Positions 7,991-15,638 of a DNA stretch of 64,000 nt are shown here, one piece after another. This stretch comes from Pedobacter deserti (GTDB lineage: Bacteria; Bacteroidota; Bacteroidia; Sphingobacteriales; Sphingobacteriaceae). Every line of letters starts with the position of its first letter. Position 1 is the stretch's first letter. The stretch lies in contig NZ_JAFMZQ010000001.1 in assembly GCF_024436415.1 (NCBI RefSeq), positions 930,001 to 994,000 of the forward strand, read 5' to 3'. The notes below the pieces were generated by a model. That model ran no database searches. It saw only the letters and a list, made by a program, of their open reading frames with translations, and had not been told where the DNA came from. The position numbers were made by a program, and so were the translations under genes.

Positions 7991-8632
7991 TCAGGGCGCT
8001 AATTCACCCAGCCAAACACTGTTCGAGATCTGCTGCCGGTTGTCGCTCACAAAGCCGATGTACACCTGCAGCGCATGCCCGCTAAACTCGTCCGGGATCT
8101 CCAGCAAGTCGGCACCCTTATATCGCGGCGCACCACCAATCTGGAAGGCCGAACGGTTCAGCGCCTGGCAGTACACCAGCAACATCGTTTGTGAACGCTT
8201 TAGTACATTTTCTGCGTTCGGGTCGGCCCACCAATAAAACGACACGCCCTGCAGCGTACGTTCGGCCACAAGTCCAGATGGCATAGGCAGCGAACCCTGA
8301 GTAAGCCGCACCTTCGGGTAATCTATCCGCAAGTCCGGATAAACGCCCGTTACCGCATGCAGCAACTGGTACGACTTCGCCGCATTGTTGGCCGAAAACG
8401 GCTCTCCCCGGGCCGTGAGCTCGAAGCCCACCCTTACAAAATCCGTCATCGTGTCTACAAACCGGTTTACCACCGACATTGCACCGCGTGTCGCCCTAAC
8501 CGGTTCAGTAGCCGGTTTCTTCGTTTTCCGTCGCTTAGCGCGCAAATACGGAATCCCGTTCCTGATGTAACACTCATAATCGCCCGCCACCCCGGTGGCG
8601 CCGCCGAAAACTCCCTGAGTTAATCTAGCCAT
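7991..8632 (-). CDS. DUF6266 family protein (copy 2)
   Basis: This 213-residue protein begins MARLTQGVFGGATG and ends VWLGELAP, the family pattern seen also in copy 1. Between them are a Lys/Arg-rich segment (AKRRKTKKP), a helical part and a beta-rich C-terminal half with FYWWADP and VYIGFVSDNR. No signal peptide is visible. Family function is unknown. It is the first gene of the minus-strand island; its predicted leader RNA would contain four 11-bp repeats and an upstream hairpin partner. Whether it is cytosolic, exported by an unknown route, or a structural subunit cannot be told from sequence. Confidence 0.8.
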   Translation of the reverse strand: MARLTQGVFGGATGVAGDYECYIRNGIPYLRAKRRKTKKPATEPVRATRGAMSVVNRFVDTMTDFVRVGFELTARGEPFSANNAAKSYQLLHAVTGVYPDLRIDYPKVRLTQGSLPMPSGLVAERTLQGVSFYWWADPNAENVLKRSQTMLLVYCQALNRSAFQIGGAPRYKGADLLEIPDEFSGHALQVYIGFVSDNRQQISNSVWLGELAP

Positions 8633-8693
8633 AGTTTCTAGTCTGAATATTAAACCAATATTTACCGGCTGCTACCCGCTCCAGTCCGCATAA

Positions 8694-8737
8694 CATCCGG
8701 GTAGCAACCGGGCAGTATCCGGGTAGTATCCGGGCAG
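8694..8737. repeat. Four tandem 11-bp repeats in the DUF6266 leader
   Basis: The units are CATCCGGGTAG, CAACCGGGCAG, TATCCGGGTAG and TATCCGGGCAG, contiguous with no spacers. The complementary GCTACCCGC occurs at 8671-8679, so in the minus-strand transcript any unit could form a hairpin with it (8-10 bp stem with the first unit). They sit between the predicted -7 box (8754-8761) and the DUF6266 start (8632). Confidence 0.85.
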
Positions 8738-8753
8738 CAACGCCTCTCTAAAC

Positions 8754-8761
8754 CAAAGCTA
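8754..8761 (-). promoter_or_regulatory. Probable -7 box for DUF6266 copy 2
   Basis: The minus strand reads TAGCTTTG (TAnnTTTG). A transcript from here would start near 8747 and carry a leader of about 115 bases that includes the four 11-bp repeats. No clear -33 TTTG is seen at the usual distance. Confidence 0.4.
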
Positions 8762-8770
8762 AATGGTTGT

Positions 8771-8889
8771 AACCGACTCATTTTGTGATGGTTTGCACTT
8801 TTTTCGATGTGCAGGTTTGTAACAATCTGGTTATCAGCGAAAAATTGGTGTTTTTACCAGTCCTTTGTGAAAACCGGTTCATTTTTTTG
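8771..8889. repeat. Pair of direct repeats in the divergent intergenic region
   Basis: The 388-bp gap between DUF6266 copy 2 and the MocR-like gene contains AACCGACTCATTTTGTG (8771-8787) and a near copy AACCGGTTCATTTTTTTG (8872-8889), about 100 bp apart. A small palindrome GGTT-GT-AACC (8765-8774) overlaps the first. They are candidate binding sites for the regulator encoded next door. Nothing else recognisable is seen here beyond the 11-bp repeats. Confidence 0.4.
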
Positions 8890-9020
8890 TATTAAAAGTT
8901 TCTTAAAGTGGTCGTTTCCAGTCGAAAGTATGATAAAGATGCACTGTGTAAGTGATGCCTTTCCTGCCGGAAGCCTGCGATAAGCTAAATTCGTTAACCA
9001 AACATCAACAAACCCGCTCT

Positions 9021-10481
9021 ATGAACGAGAATGAACACCACAGATGGATCGTACCCACGCTCATGAAGAACCGGTACGCTCAGCAAATTGAAGACCTTAT
9101 TGTTACCCGGATCACCAGGGGCATCCTGCAACCCGGAGAGTCACTCCCCTCATGCCAAAAACTGGCCCACATCAACGGCATACACCGCAACACGGTATCC
9201 AAGGTGTACCAAAGCCTCAGTGCCTGCGGCTGGCTGCACATAGGCCGCGGCGGCAAAACCCTCGTGGCCGAACACCCGCCCATACCCAGGGGAAGCCAAA
9301 GCGGGGTGCCCGATCGGGTGCCGGCCAATATGCGGCCCCGGCAGGAAATACTTACCATACCTGCGCCGCAAAACAAGCGCGACTATGTGATGATCGGGCC
9401 CCAGCAGCTCAACGAAACCTATTTGTCCTATAAGCTCATCGATAAACACAGTCGCTCGCATATCCGCTCCCGCATCAACGCTGCGCAGATAGAACTGCTG
9501 CGGGCCGACCGTGCAGAGCCTCTTGCAAACCCGGTATGCGGCTATCTTAATCAACGCGGATTTTCCATTGGGCTGCAAAACCTGCAACTCATCCGCGGTA
9601 AGGGCGCCGCCGTAGCCCGGTTACTGCAACTGCTCCTGCCCCCGCAAAGCACCATCATCAATACCGTGCTGGGCTGTCAGTTTACCGAATACATGATGCA
9701 GCAAAGCGGGCATACCATTATCGAGTTCGATATTACCCGATACGATGCGCTGAGCCAGCTGGAAGCACTGCTCAACAAACAGCCCATCAAAGCCATGTAT
9801 ATCAGGCCGGGCTGCAGCTTCCTTAAAGCACATACGGTCGACGAAGCCACCTGTTTGGCCCTCATAGCCCTGTCGCGAAAACACAGGTTTTACCTCATCG
9901 AAGATGATGACGACCATGAGTTCTGGTACAAAGCCGAACCCTTCCGATCGCTGATAAACTACGAAAACGACGGGCAGGTGGTGTACTGCGGCGCGCTCAG
10001 CAGATTGCATCCATATCTGCAAAACCTGCGCACTATTGTTGCTCCGGCCGAGATCATTGACATGCTGAAAAACATGCCGGGCAGTCCGCATGAGTACCGC
10101 GACCATGTGATGGAGGTCTCCATAGAATATATGCTGAGAAGTGGTGAACTTCAGAAGCTGGTGCGGCAAACCCGGCAGCAAAAGCAGCGCGACCTGATGA
10201 ACATGCACGAGATACTTAAAACCCAGTTGCACGAGTTTATACGATACAAACTGCCCGATCATGGCACAAGCATCTGGATCCGTTTCCTGCCGCAGGTTAA
10301 CCTTAAGCTGATGCTCGACATGCTGGAGCGCAAAGGCGTGCAGGTACCCTACTTTCCGGAAAAGCAGCTGCTCCAGCAGCATGTACACCATATGCGGCTC
10401 GATTTCAGTCAGTATATCGAGGAAGAATGCTACCAGGCCGCCATAAACCTCAGACAGATTTTGCACCACAGGATTCGTTAG
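9021..10481 (+). CDS. MocR-like GntR regulator with degenerate aminotransferase domain
   Basis: The protein has an N-terminal GntR winged helix (RITRGILQPGESLPSCQKLA...RNTVSKVYQSL) and a C-terminal fold-type I aminotransferase-like domain, the MocR/PdxR layout. The frame is open from a GTG at 8952, but the ATG at 9021 sits closer to the usual domain start and is preferred (486 residues); an ATG at 9060 is also possible. The PLP-binding motif usually written S-K-x-x-x-P-G is here SRLHPYLQNLR, with Arg (codon 10002-10004) in place of the Schiff-base Lys; the usual DDYDSEF is DDDDHEF. It probably cannot hold PLP as an aldimine. It is transcribed away from the DUF6266/lysis-like island and lies 2 bp before a small HTH gene. 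Confidence 0.85.
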   Translation: MNENEHHRWIVPTLMKNRYAQQIEDLIVTRITRGILQPGESLPSCQKLAHINGIHRNTVSKVYQSLSACGWLHIGRGGKTLVAEHPPIPRGSQSGVPDRVPANMRPRQEILTIPAPQNKRDYVMIGPQQLNETYLSYKLIDKHSRSHIRSRINAAQIELLRADRAEPLANPVCGYLNQRGFSIGLQNLQLIRGKGAAVARLLQLLLPPQSTIINTVLGCQFTEYMMQQSGHTIIEFDITRYDALSQLEALLNKQPIKAMYIRPGCSFLKAHTVDEATCLALIALSRKHRFYLIEDDDDHEFWYKAEPFRSLINYENDGQVVYCGALSRLHPYLQNLRTIVAPAEIIDMLKNMPGSPHEYRDHVMEVSIEYMLRSGELQKLVRQTRQQKQRDLMNMHEILKTQLHEFIRYKLPDHGTSIWIRFLPQVNLKLMLDMLERKGVQVPYFPEKQLLQQHVHHMRLDFSQYIEEECYQAAINLRQILHHRIR

Positions 10482-10483
10482 CC

Positions 10484-10741
10484 ATGAAACACTTGCTCGA
10501 AAAAATTATTCAGCTGCTCGAAACACACTTTGAAGAACTCCGGCAGGAAAGGCAAGAGACGCTGCTTGCGCGCAACAAGGACGTTTGGCTCGACTCAGAC
10601 ACCGTCCAACGGATGCTGCGGGTAACAGACCGCACACTTTTCAACTACATTAAACAAGGTAAGCTGGTCTCTGTTAAACGCGGTCACGTAAGGTACTTTC
10701 AGGAAGCCTCTGTGCTGGCGCTTATGGAAAAGGGGAGGTGA
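10484..10741 (+). CDS. Small helix-turn-helix protein (MerR/excisionase-like)
   Basis: An in-frame ATG at 10427 lies within the upstream gene; the ATG at 10484, two bases after that gene's stop, is preferred and gives 85 residues. The N-terminal third is a charged helix (HFEELRQERQE) and the rest is an HTH_17-like domain: WLDSDTVQRMLRVTDRTLFNYIKQGKL followed by a wing and RYFQEASV. Such proteins in Bacteroidota bind DNA alone or as partners of larger regulators. It is almost certainly co-transcribed with the MocR-like gene. Confidence 0.8.
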   Translation: MKHLLEKIIQLLETHFEELRQERQETLLARNKDVWLDSDTVQRMLRVTDRTLFNYIKQGKLVSVKRGHVRYFQEASVLALMEKGR

Positions 10742-10751
10742 GGGACAAAGG

Positions 10752-10952
10752 TTAAAGCTTTTCGATTTCTTCAACAGAAAGGCCAGTAGCTTCCGAAATG
10801 GTCTTAATGTCGATTCCTTTGTTTTTCAAGTGCTTTGCAATATCGCGTTTTTCCTGAGCTGCTTTCGCTTCGGCCTTTGCGCGTTCCTTTTCAGCGCCAC
10901 GAACTTCACCCTGTTTCTCCGCCCTGTCCAATAATAGTTCTTCTAAGCCCAT
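10752..10952 (-). pseudogene. Remnant of an Rpn-family nuclease gene
   Basis: The 66-residue frame encodes only the C-terminal tail of an Rpn-family protein; its end (IAKHLKNKGIDIKTISEATG) closely matches the end of the intact protein at 4744-5556. Recognisable frame continues upstream without a start (EQEFDKITERS) to a stop near 11010. The nuclease core is missing. A GGAG sequence stands before the ATG, so a short peptide might still be made. Confidence 0.75.
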
Positions 10953-10990
10953 AGTATTACTCCTTTCAGTTATCTTATCAAACTCTTGTT

Positions 10991-11080
10991 CAAATTTAAT
11001 CAGGAAACATTACTACAGTGATAATCACAGAAAGATTTATTTACAGCTAGCTGAGCAAAATTTTGAGATGATTACCTCAC
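10991..11080. repeat. Upstream region shared with the intact Rpn gene
   Basis: This stretch resembles 5573-5665: both contain CAAA(C/T)TTAATCAGGAA (here 10991 onward), then TTTATTTACAG and a TTTTGAGRTGAT motif at similar distances. The two loci therefore share promoter-side DNA as well as the 3' coding end, as expected for a duplication followed by loss of the middle. Confidence 0.55.
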
Positions 11081-11214
11081 AAATGTTATGAGATCAGCTA
11101 CCTGCTTTCAGGTATTTGCTTACAATCTGTTTGTTTGAGTAAATTATTGGTTATATTGTAATTGATTTTAATACAGCATGTTGCTGTTAAATGACCAACC
11201 AAACTAACCATCTA

Positions 11215-12750
11215 ATGACTCGAGAATTATTGTTTGTTGCCTGCATGTTATGTATGCTAAGCGCAAAATCACAAACCCCGATTAGCGATATTATATCGAA
11301 AAAATCCACAATCCTTATAAAGAGGGAACAGCTCATGAACGGATATATACCGTTGCAGCAAGTCAGCGTTGTGAGCGACAGGCAACCATTTTCAAGTGTG
11401 GAAGAAATTGAGAATTTCCTTGATAAAATGAATTCGGATGAGTCATTGAGCTCGGATATATCGATCTGGATGCGCCAACATCTTAAAAGCTACCCAAATG
11501 GCGCTGCTATTGTTTTTGTACGCCGGCCGCTCAACCTAAATAAACTGTATCAAAATACCAGCGCAACTATCGATTCATTATATAAAGTAGTTTGCAAGGA
11601 AAAGCACGCCATCAAGGCGATGCTGGAGGCGTACAGAACCGAGGAGAAGACCCTTACAAAGAAAATGGCAGCGGACAGGACGGAAATTGTTAAGAGAAGC
11701 ATACAAAACGCAACCGAAAAAGAAAAGCGCGAACTTAAGAAGCTTCAGTCAGATTATACAATTGACCAGCAAAAGCATCTATCGCTCAGATCGTTAATTG
11801 AAAGCCTTGATAAGGAACATATGGGTCTAACGGACAAGTTGACCGAACTTCAGAAGCAGTTTGATGAGGCTAATAATTTTTTTGTGGAAGACACTACCCA
11901 GATACTGTCTACAGTTATTACCAGTGAACATGGCGAGAGCTCTGATTATTTGCTGAACAGAAGGAATGTACTTGTCGTACTCTTAGGAAATTCGTTCAAT
12001 TCGCACTCGATACAAGTGGTTAATGGTAAAAAGAGCGTTGATGTGGGGTTAGCTAATCTTATGAAATTGGCGACTACCGTTACCGGTATTAAGAATGGCG
12101 CGAAGTACGAAAGGGACAAAGACTGCGATCCGGTAAATCCTGACCGGTCCATGCAATTAACCTTTTTTCTGTTGAAACAGAGAAGCATCGATCCACCGAG
12201 TGCCCTAAATTTAACCAAGCAGGAGAAGGTGGTAAAGACTTTAGCGGATATCCACGAAAAGTCCTATTTAGGGATAAAGGTAGGCTTAGGTCTTCATCGG
12301 CTTGAAAACAAGGATTTCCGTTTGAATTCCAATAATGAACTCACGATACAAACAGACTCTCTTCGAGCTGATGAGCTAAAACTTAACCTCATGGCACTTG
12401 TCGAATTTTACCCTTTTGGCCGTGATTATGACCGGCTTAAATTGATTACCGATAAAGATAACATTCCATTTCATGAACGTATCGGAATCGTGGCGGGGCT
12501 GAAGATATCTAAAGACCCGCTTGAAAGTTATTTTGCAGGAATCTCTTTGGCAATTTCCAAAGCCTTTAATGTTGTTGCGGGAACAAGTTTCAACAAAACA
12601 CCGGAAGATGTAGATGAGTTGCAGGTGGGAACCAATGCAAGTCTGGAGTACTTACGAAGACATTCCGATAAGCAATACGTACCGAAACTATACCTCGGCA
12701 TCTCTGTGTCACCGGAGTCATTGTTCAAAGTGTTTGGTGTGAAAGATTAA
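11215..12750 (+). CDS. Exported coiled-coil protein of unknown function
   Basis: Starts at 11191 and 11215 are both possible; the latter begins a compact signal peptide (MTRELLFVACMLCMLSAKSQ). I do not recognise the family. The mature protein has an N-terminal globular part, a long charged helical region (about residues 120-220, rich in Lys, Glu and Leu) likely to form a coiled coil, and a C-terminal part with alternating hydrophobic residues and phrases such as LGLHRLENKDF and AGISLAISKAFNVVAG that look like outer-membrane beta strands. It may span from the outer membrane into the periplasm. A metalloprotease lipoprotein gene follows 19 bp later on the same strand. Confidence 0.75.
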   Translation: MTRELLFVACMLCMLSAKSQTPISDIISKKSTILIKREQLMNGYIPLQQVSVVSDRQPFSSVEEIENFLDKMNSDESLSSDISIWMRQHLKSYPNGAAIVFVRRPLNLNKLYQNTSATIDSLYKVVCKEKHAIKAMLEAYRTEEKTLTKKMAADRTEIVKRSIQNATEKEKRELKKLQSDYTIDQQKHLSLRSLIESLDKEHMGLTDKLTELQKQFDEANNFFVEDTTQILSTVITSEHGESSDYLLNRRNVLVVLLGNSFNSHSIQVVNGKKSVDVGLANLMKLATTVTGIKNGAKYERDKDCDPVNPDRSMQLTFFLLKQRSIDPPSALNLTKQEKVVKTLADIHEKSYLGIKVGLGLHRLENKDFRLNSNNELTIQTDSLRADELKLNLMALVEFYPFGRDYDRLKLITDKDNIPFHERIGIVAGLKISKDPLESYFAGISLAISKAFNVVAGTSFNKTPEDVDELQVGTNASLEYLRRHSDKQYVPKLYLGISVSPESLFKVFGVKD

Positions 12751-12769
12751 CTAAATTATCCGTATCAAA

Positions 12770-13729
12770 ATGAAAAAGGAAGTGATGCTTTTAAGCGTGC
12801 TCGTAGCAACACTAGGTGTTGCCTGCAGTGATCAAAAAGGTGGAGACGACACCGGTTCCACAACTACCCAGGCAGATACATCGATAGCTTCAACAAATGG
12901 GGCGCTTGCGCTAGATACAATTTCTCTTACCTCTTCTAAGGCGCTTTCTTTAAACAGCAAAGCGCAGGAGCTTATGGCCCGCCTGCAGCGAACGCTTAAG
13001 TCAGTAGTTCTCGACGGCACAAAATTTTATGTTGTTGAAGGTGATTTGTTGATGGATCAGGATGAATTGTATGTATACGCACTCAAACTATTAAATCGCG
13101 ATCGAGGCGCGCACGGAGCGGATAAGCTGACCGTAGCAACTACGTCTGCCGGTCAGTTTGCTAAATGGCCTGAGGGGTATGTGATCAAATATTCGGTATT
13201 AAAAAGATCGTTCATGTCACCCCAGATGTACCAACAAACCGTTGCATGGATGCAAGAAGCCACGACCGATTGGATGAAGGCCTGCAATGTTAAGTTTGAA
13301 TATGTGCCGGCATTGGATAACGGCACTGTCGGCCAAGTTATTGATCCCAGGCTGACCTTTGTGGTAAGACAATTTAACTCAAATGGTGCATTTGTGGCAC
13401 AGGCATTCTTCCCGCCAGATCCACCATACAGGCGGAAGATATTGTTGGATTACCGTTTTTTTAGTCTGCGGGAAAGCAAGGCGGGTGTGCTGCGGCATGA
13501 ACTCGGCCATGTCTTAGGTTTTCGACATGAGCACATATGGCGTACCGGAACTGACTGTCCCGAAGAGGCGATTGTTGAGGAATTCCTCGGCGCTCAGAAT
13601 TTAAGCGAAGAGATAGATTGCTCTTCGGTAATGCACTATATCTGCGGCGACTGCGGTTCATACGAAATGAAGCTGTCTGAAAATGATATCAGGGGCGCCC
13701 AAGTGGTGTACGGCACACCTAAACGCTAA
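12770..13729 (+). CDS. Metzincin-type zinc metalloprotease lipoprotein
   Basis: The 319-residue protein has a lipoprotein signal (ending LGVACS, Cys19), a low-complexity Thr/Ser linker, and a catalytic domain with the zinc motif HELGHVLGFRH (His243, Glu244, His247, His253) and a Met-turn SSVMHY near residue 288. HExxHxxGxxH plus Met-turn defines the metzincin clan; similarity to the HEIGH (M57) and matrixin groups is the closest I can name. It should be a surface or periplasmic protease. Paired Cys residues near the C-terminus (CSSVMHYICGDCG) may form a disulfide. It shares a 19-bp gap with the upstream exported coiled-coil protein, which may be its partner or substrate. Confidence 0.85.
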   Translation: MKKEVMLLSVLVATLGVACSDQKGGDDTGSTTTQADTSIASTNGALALDTISLTSSKALSLNSKAQELMARLQRTLKSVVLDGTKFYVVEGDLLMDQDELYVYALKLLNRDRGAHGADKLTVATTSAGQFAKWPEGYVIKYSVLKRSFMSPQMYQQTVAWMQEATTDWMKACNVKFEYVPALDNGTVGQVIDPRLTFVVRQFNSNGAFVAQAFFPPDPPYRRKILLDYRFFSLRESKAGVLRHELGHVLGFRHEHIWRTGTDCPEEAIVEEFLGAQNLSEEIDCSSVMHYICGDCGSYEMKLSENDIRGAQVVYGTPKR

Positions 13730-13778
13730 TAGATATACGTCTAGAGTTTAACTTATTTAACGTCACCTAGCCCTTTAA

Positions 13779-13795
13779 AGTGTACGTTGTACACT
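13779..13795. promoter_or_regulatory. Perfect 7-3-7 inverted repeat before the polysaccharide locus
   Basis: AGTGTAC-GTT-GTACACT is a perfect palindrome with a 3-base centre, 184-200 bp upstream of the first polysaccharide gene. It has no T tract, so an operator is more likely than a terminator. No regulator gene is adjacent. Confidence 0.45.
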
Positions 13796-13891
13796 ATGCA
13801 GGGCAATATCCCGCTCATTTTTAGCATTTTACCAGAACATATCGAAATTATTTTAAGAAAATTTAATATTAAAACTTGCATAAGATTTCCT

Positions 13892-13899
13892 TATATTTG
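13892..13899 (+). promoter_or_regulatory. Probable -7 box of the polysaccharide locus
   Basis: TATATTTG matches TAnnTTTG exactly, 80 bp upstream of the CpsB-type gene. A TTG lies 13 bases upstream (13876-13878), which is shorter than the usual spacer. Confidence 0.5.
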
Positions 13900-13978
13900 T
13901 GCGAATCCTTAAGTATTATTGAGCACTTGCTGTGAAAATCAGGTCTATTTTTTTAAAATTTCATGCAAAATCCAGGTA

Positions 13979-14707
13979 ATGTTCTCATTTTTTAAGAAAA
14001 AAACACGTGTAGATAACATAGAATGGTTGGGAGTTGATGTTCATTCGCATTTATTACCTGGAATTGATGACGGATCACCCGATGTTGTGCAATCTGTAGC
14101 GCTAATTAAGCAATTAAATGAGCTTGGATTTCATAAATTTCTATGCACACCGCATATCTTCAAAGAATTGTATCCAAATACCTGCGACACCATAAACCCG
14201 GCGCTTGCCAAAACCAGAGAAGCTTTGGCTAAGGCGAAAATCAATGTAGAACTCGGGGCAGCCGCAGAATATATGATTGATGAAAACTTTGAGGTTAATG
14301 ATGACCTTATGTGTTTGCCAGGAAAATATGTGCTTATCGAGATGTCTTACATGAATGAGAGCCCGAATATAGAAGACGCAATTTTTGATCTGCAAATCAA
14401 AGGCTATAATATCATTCTGGCTCATCCCGAACGCTATATTTTTTATCATAAAAACCTAACACGACTGGAGCGCTATAAAGATATGGGTGCGATGCTCCAG
14501 ATGAACCTGCTTGCGCCAACAGGTTATTATGGCAAGGACGTGAAACGTGCTGCAGATTACCTTTTGGAGGGTAAGTATTACGACCTAGCGGGAACTGACC
14601 TCCATCATGATAAACATTTAGCAGTGCTAACTAATGCAGTTAGAGGCGGATACTTATATGAGAAGATTGGCGATTATCCGTTTAAAAATAAATCAATGTT
14701 TATATGA
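13979..14707 (+). CDS. CpsB/YwqE-type tyrosine-protein phosphatase
   Basis: The ATG at 13979 is chosen over a TTG at 13919 and gives 242 residues. The sequence has the metal-binding motifs of the PHP-fold phosphatases that act on BY-kinases: DVHSHLLPGIDDG near the N-terminus, CTPH, the E of GAAAEYM, ILAHPERY and LAGTDLHH near the C-terminus. It should remove phosphate from the Tyr-rich tail of the Wzc kinase encoded two genes downstream and so control chain length or export. It is the first gene of the polysaccharide locus. Confidence 0.92.
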   Translation: MFSFFKKKTRVDNIEWLGVDVHSHLLPGIDDGSPDVVQSVALIKQLNELGFHKFLCTPHIFKELYPNTCDTINPALAKTREALAKAKINVELGAAAEYMIDENFEVNDDLMCLPGKYVLIEMSYMNESPNIEDAIFDLQIKGYNIILAHPERYIFYHKNLTRLERYKDMGAMLQMNLLAPTGYYGKDVKRAADYLLEGKYYDLAGTDLHHDKHLAVLTNAVRGGYLYEKIGDYPFKNKSMFI

Positions 14708-14753
14708 CGACTATACTTAGAAAAGGGGATGTGAGAATCAGGGTAAAAAAGGC

Positions 14754-14761
14754 TAAATTTG
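14754..14761 (+). promoter_or_regulatory. Probable -7 box before wza
   Basis: TAAATTTG matches TAnnTTTG, 43 bp upstream of the chosen Wza start. No clear -33 element is present. Confidence 0.4.
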
Positions 14762-14803
14762 CGACTTATTTTTTACAAAGAATTTAAAAGTTTTATTACG
14801 TAT

Positions 14804-15616
14804 ATGGTAAGAAAAATTTTAGGCAAAACGCGCTTTACCTCTCTAATTGTCCTTTCTGCTGTTTTCATCGTTTCTTGCGGAAGCACTAAGAATGTTCCTT
14901 ATTTTCAGGATGTCAGCTTGGATGCTCAGTCTGAATTATCTAATACTGCTAAGTTCACTGAACCTGTAATTCAGGCAGATGATATTCTATCCGTTTCAAT
15001 ATTTACAATTGATCCAGCTACCGGAATGATTGTTAACCAAGTGGCTAGCCAGGTGATGGGTACACAAGGAAATGCCGCTTCCACACAAAATGCAACTCCG
15101 TCAACCTCAGGATTCATTGTTGATAAAAATGGTGAAATTGAACTTTCTTTACTGGGCAAAATGAAGGTGGCGGGGTTAACAACGTTTCAAGCAAAGGACT
15201 TGATTAGAAATCGGGCTTCCAATTCGTATCAGAATCCAAATGTTCAAGTTCGATTCGCTAATTTCAAAATTACAATTTTAGGAGAGGTCACTAAACCAGC
15301 GTCATACATCATACCTAATGAGAAAGTGAGTATTTTGGATGCTCTTGGCTTGGCGGGCGATTTGACCATATACGGAAGACGAGAAAACGTAATTTTAATA
15401 AGAGACATCGATGGGAAAAAGGAGTTTGCTCGAATAAACCTTAATTCGAAAGACATATTCACTAGTCCCTACTATTACTTAAGACAAAACGACGTGATAT
15501 ACGTGGAACCAAATAAAGGTAAAGCTGCAACCCTCAATCAAGCTCGAACTCAAACGATTGCTTTAATAGGAACGGCTTTGACTGTAGTGGCTGCCCTTGT
15601 AGCGAGACTTTTTTAA
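14804..15616 (+). CDS. wza: Wza-type polysaccharide export lipoprotein
   Basis: The start at 14804 (MVRKILGK) is preferred to an upstream TTG and gives 270 residues. A lipoprotein signal ends FIVSCGSTKNV. It is followed by the polysaccharide export domain (IQADDILSVSIF; GFIVDKNGEIELSLLGKMKVAGLT) and an SLBB-like segment (ITILGEVTKPASYIIPNEKVSILDAL split across residues about 165-195). The C-terminus has a single hydrophobic segment (IALIGTALTVVAALVA), as expected for the helix that crosses the outer membrane in Wza. It should form the outer-membrane export channel together with Wzc, encoded 22 bp downstream. Confidence 0.93.
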   Translation: MVRKILGKTRFTSLIVLSAVFIVSCGSTKNVPYFQDVSLDAQSELSNTAKFTEPVIQADDILSVSIFTIDPATGMIVNQVASQVMGTQGNAASTQNATPSTSGFIVDKNGEIELSLLGKMKVAGLTTFQAKDLIRNRASNSYQNPNVQVRFANFKITILGEVTKPASYIIPNEKVSILDALGLAGDLTIYGRRENVILIRDIDGKKEFARINLNSKDIFTSPYYYLRQNDVIYVEPNKGKAATLNQARTQTIALIGTALTVVAALVARLF

Positions 15617-15638
15617 GCAAAGCATCTGATACATACTT

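Noticed and set aside
5764-8632. A prophage
   Set aside because: Only lysis-like genes and DUF6266 genes are present; no terminase, capsid, portal, tail, integrase or attachment repeats were seen.
8694-8737. Short CRISPR-like or VNTR array
   Set aside because: Units are only 11 bp and contiguous, with no spacers.
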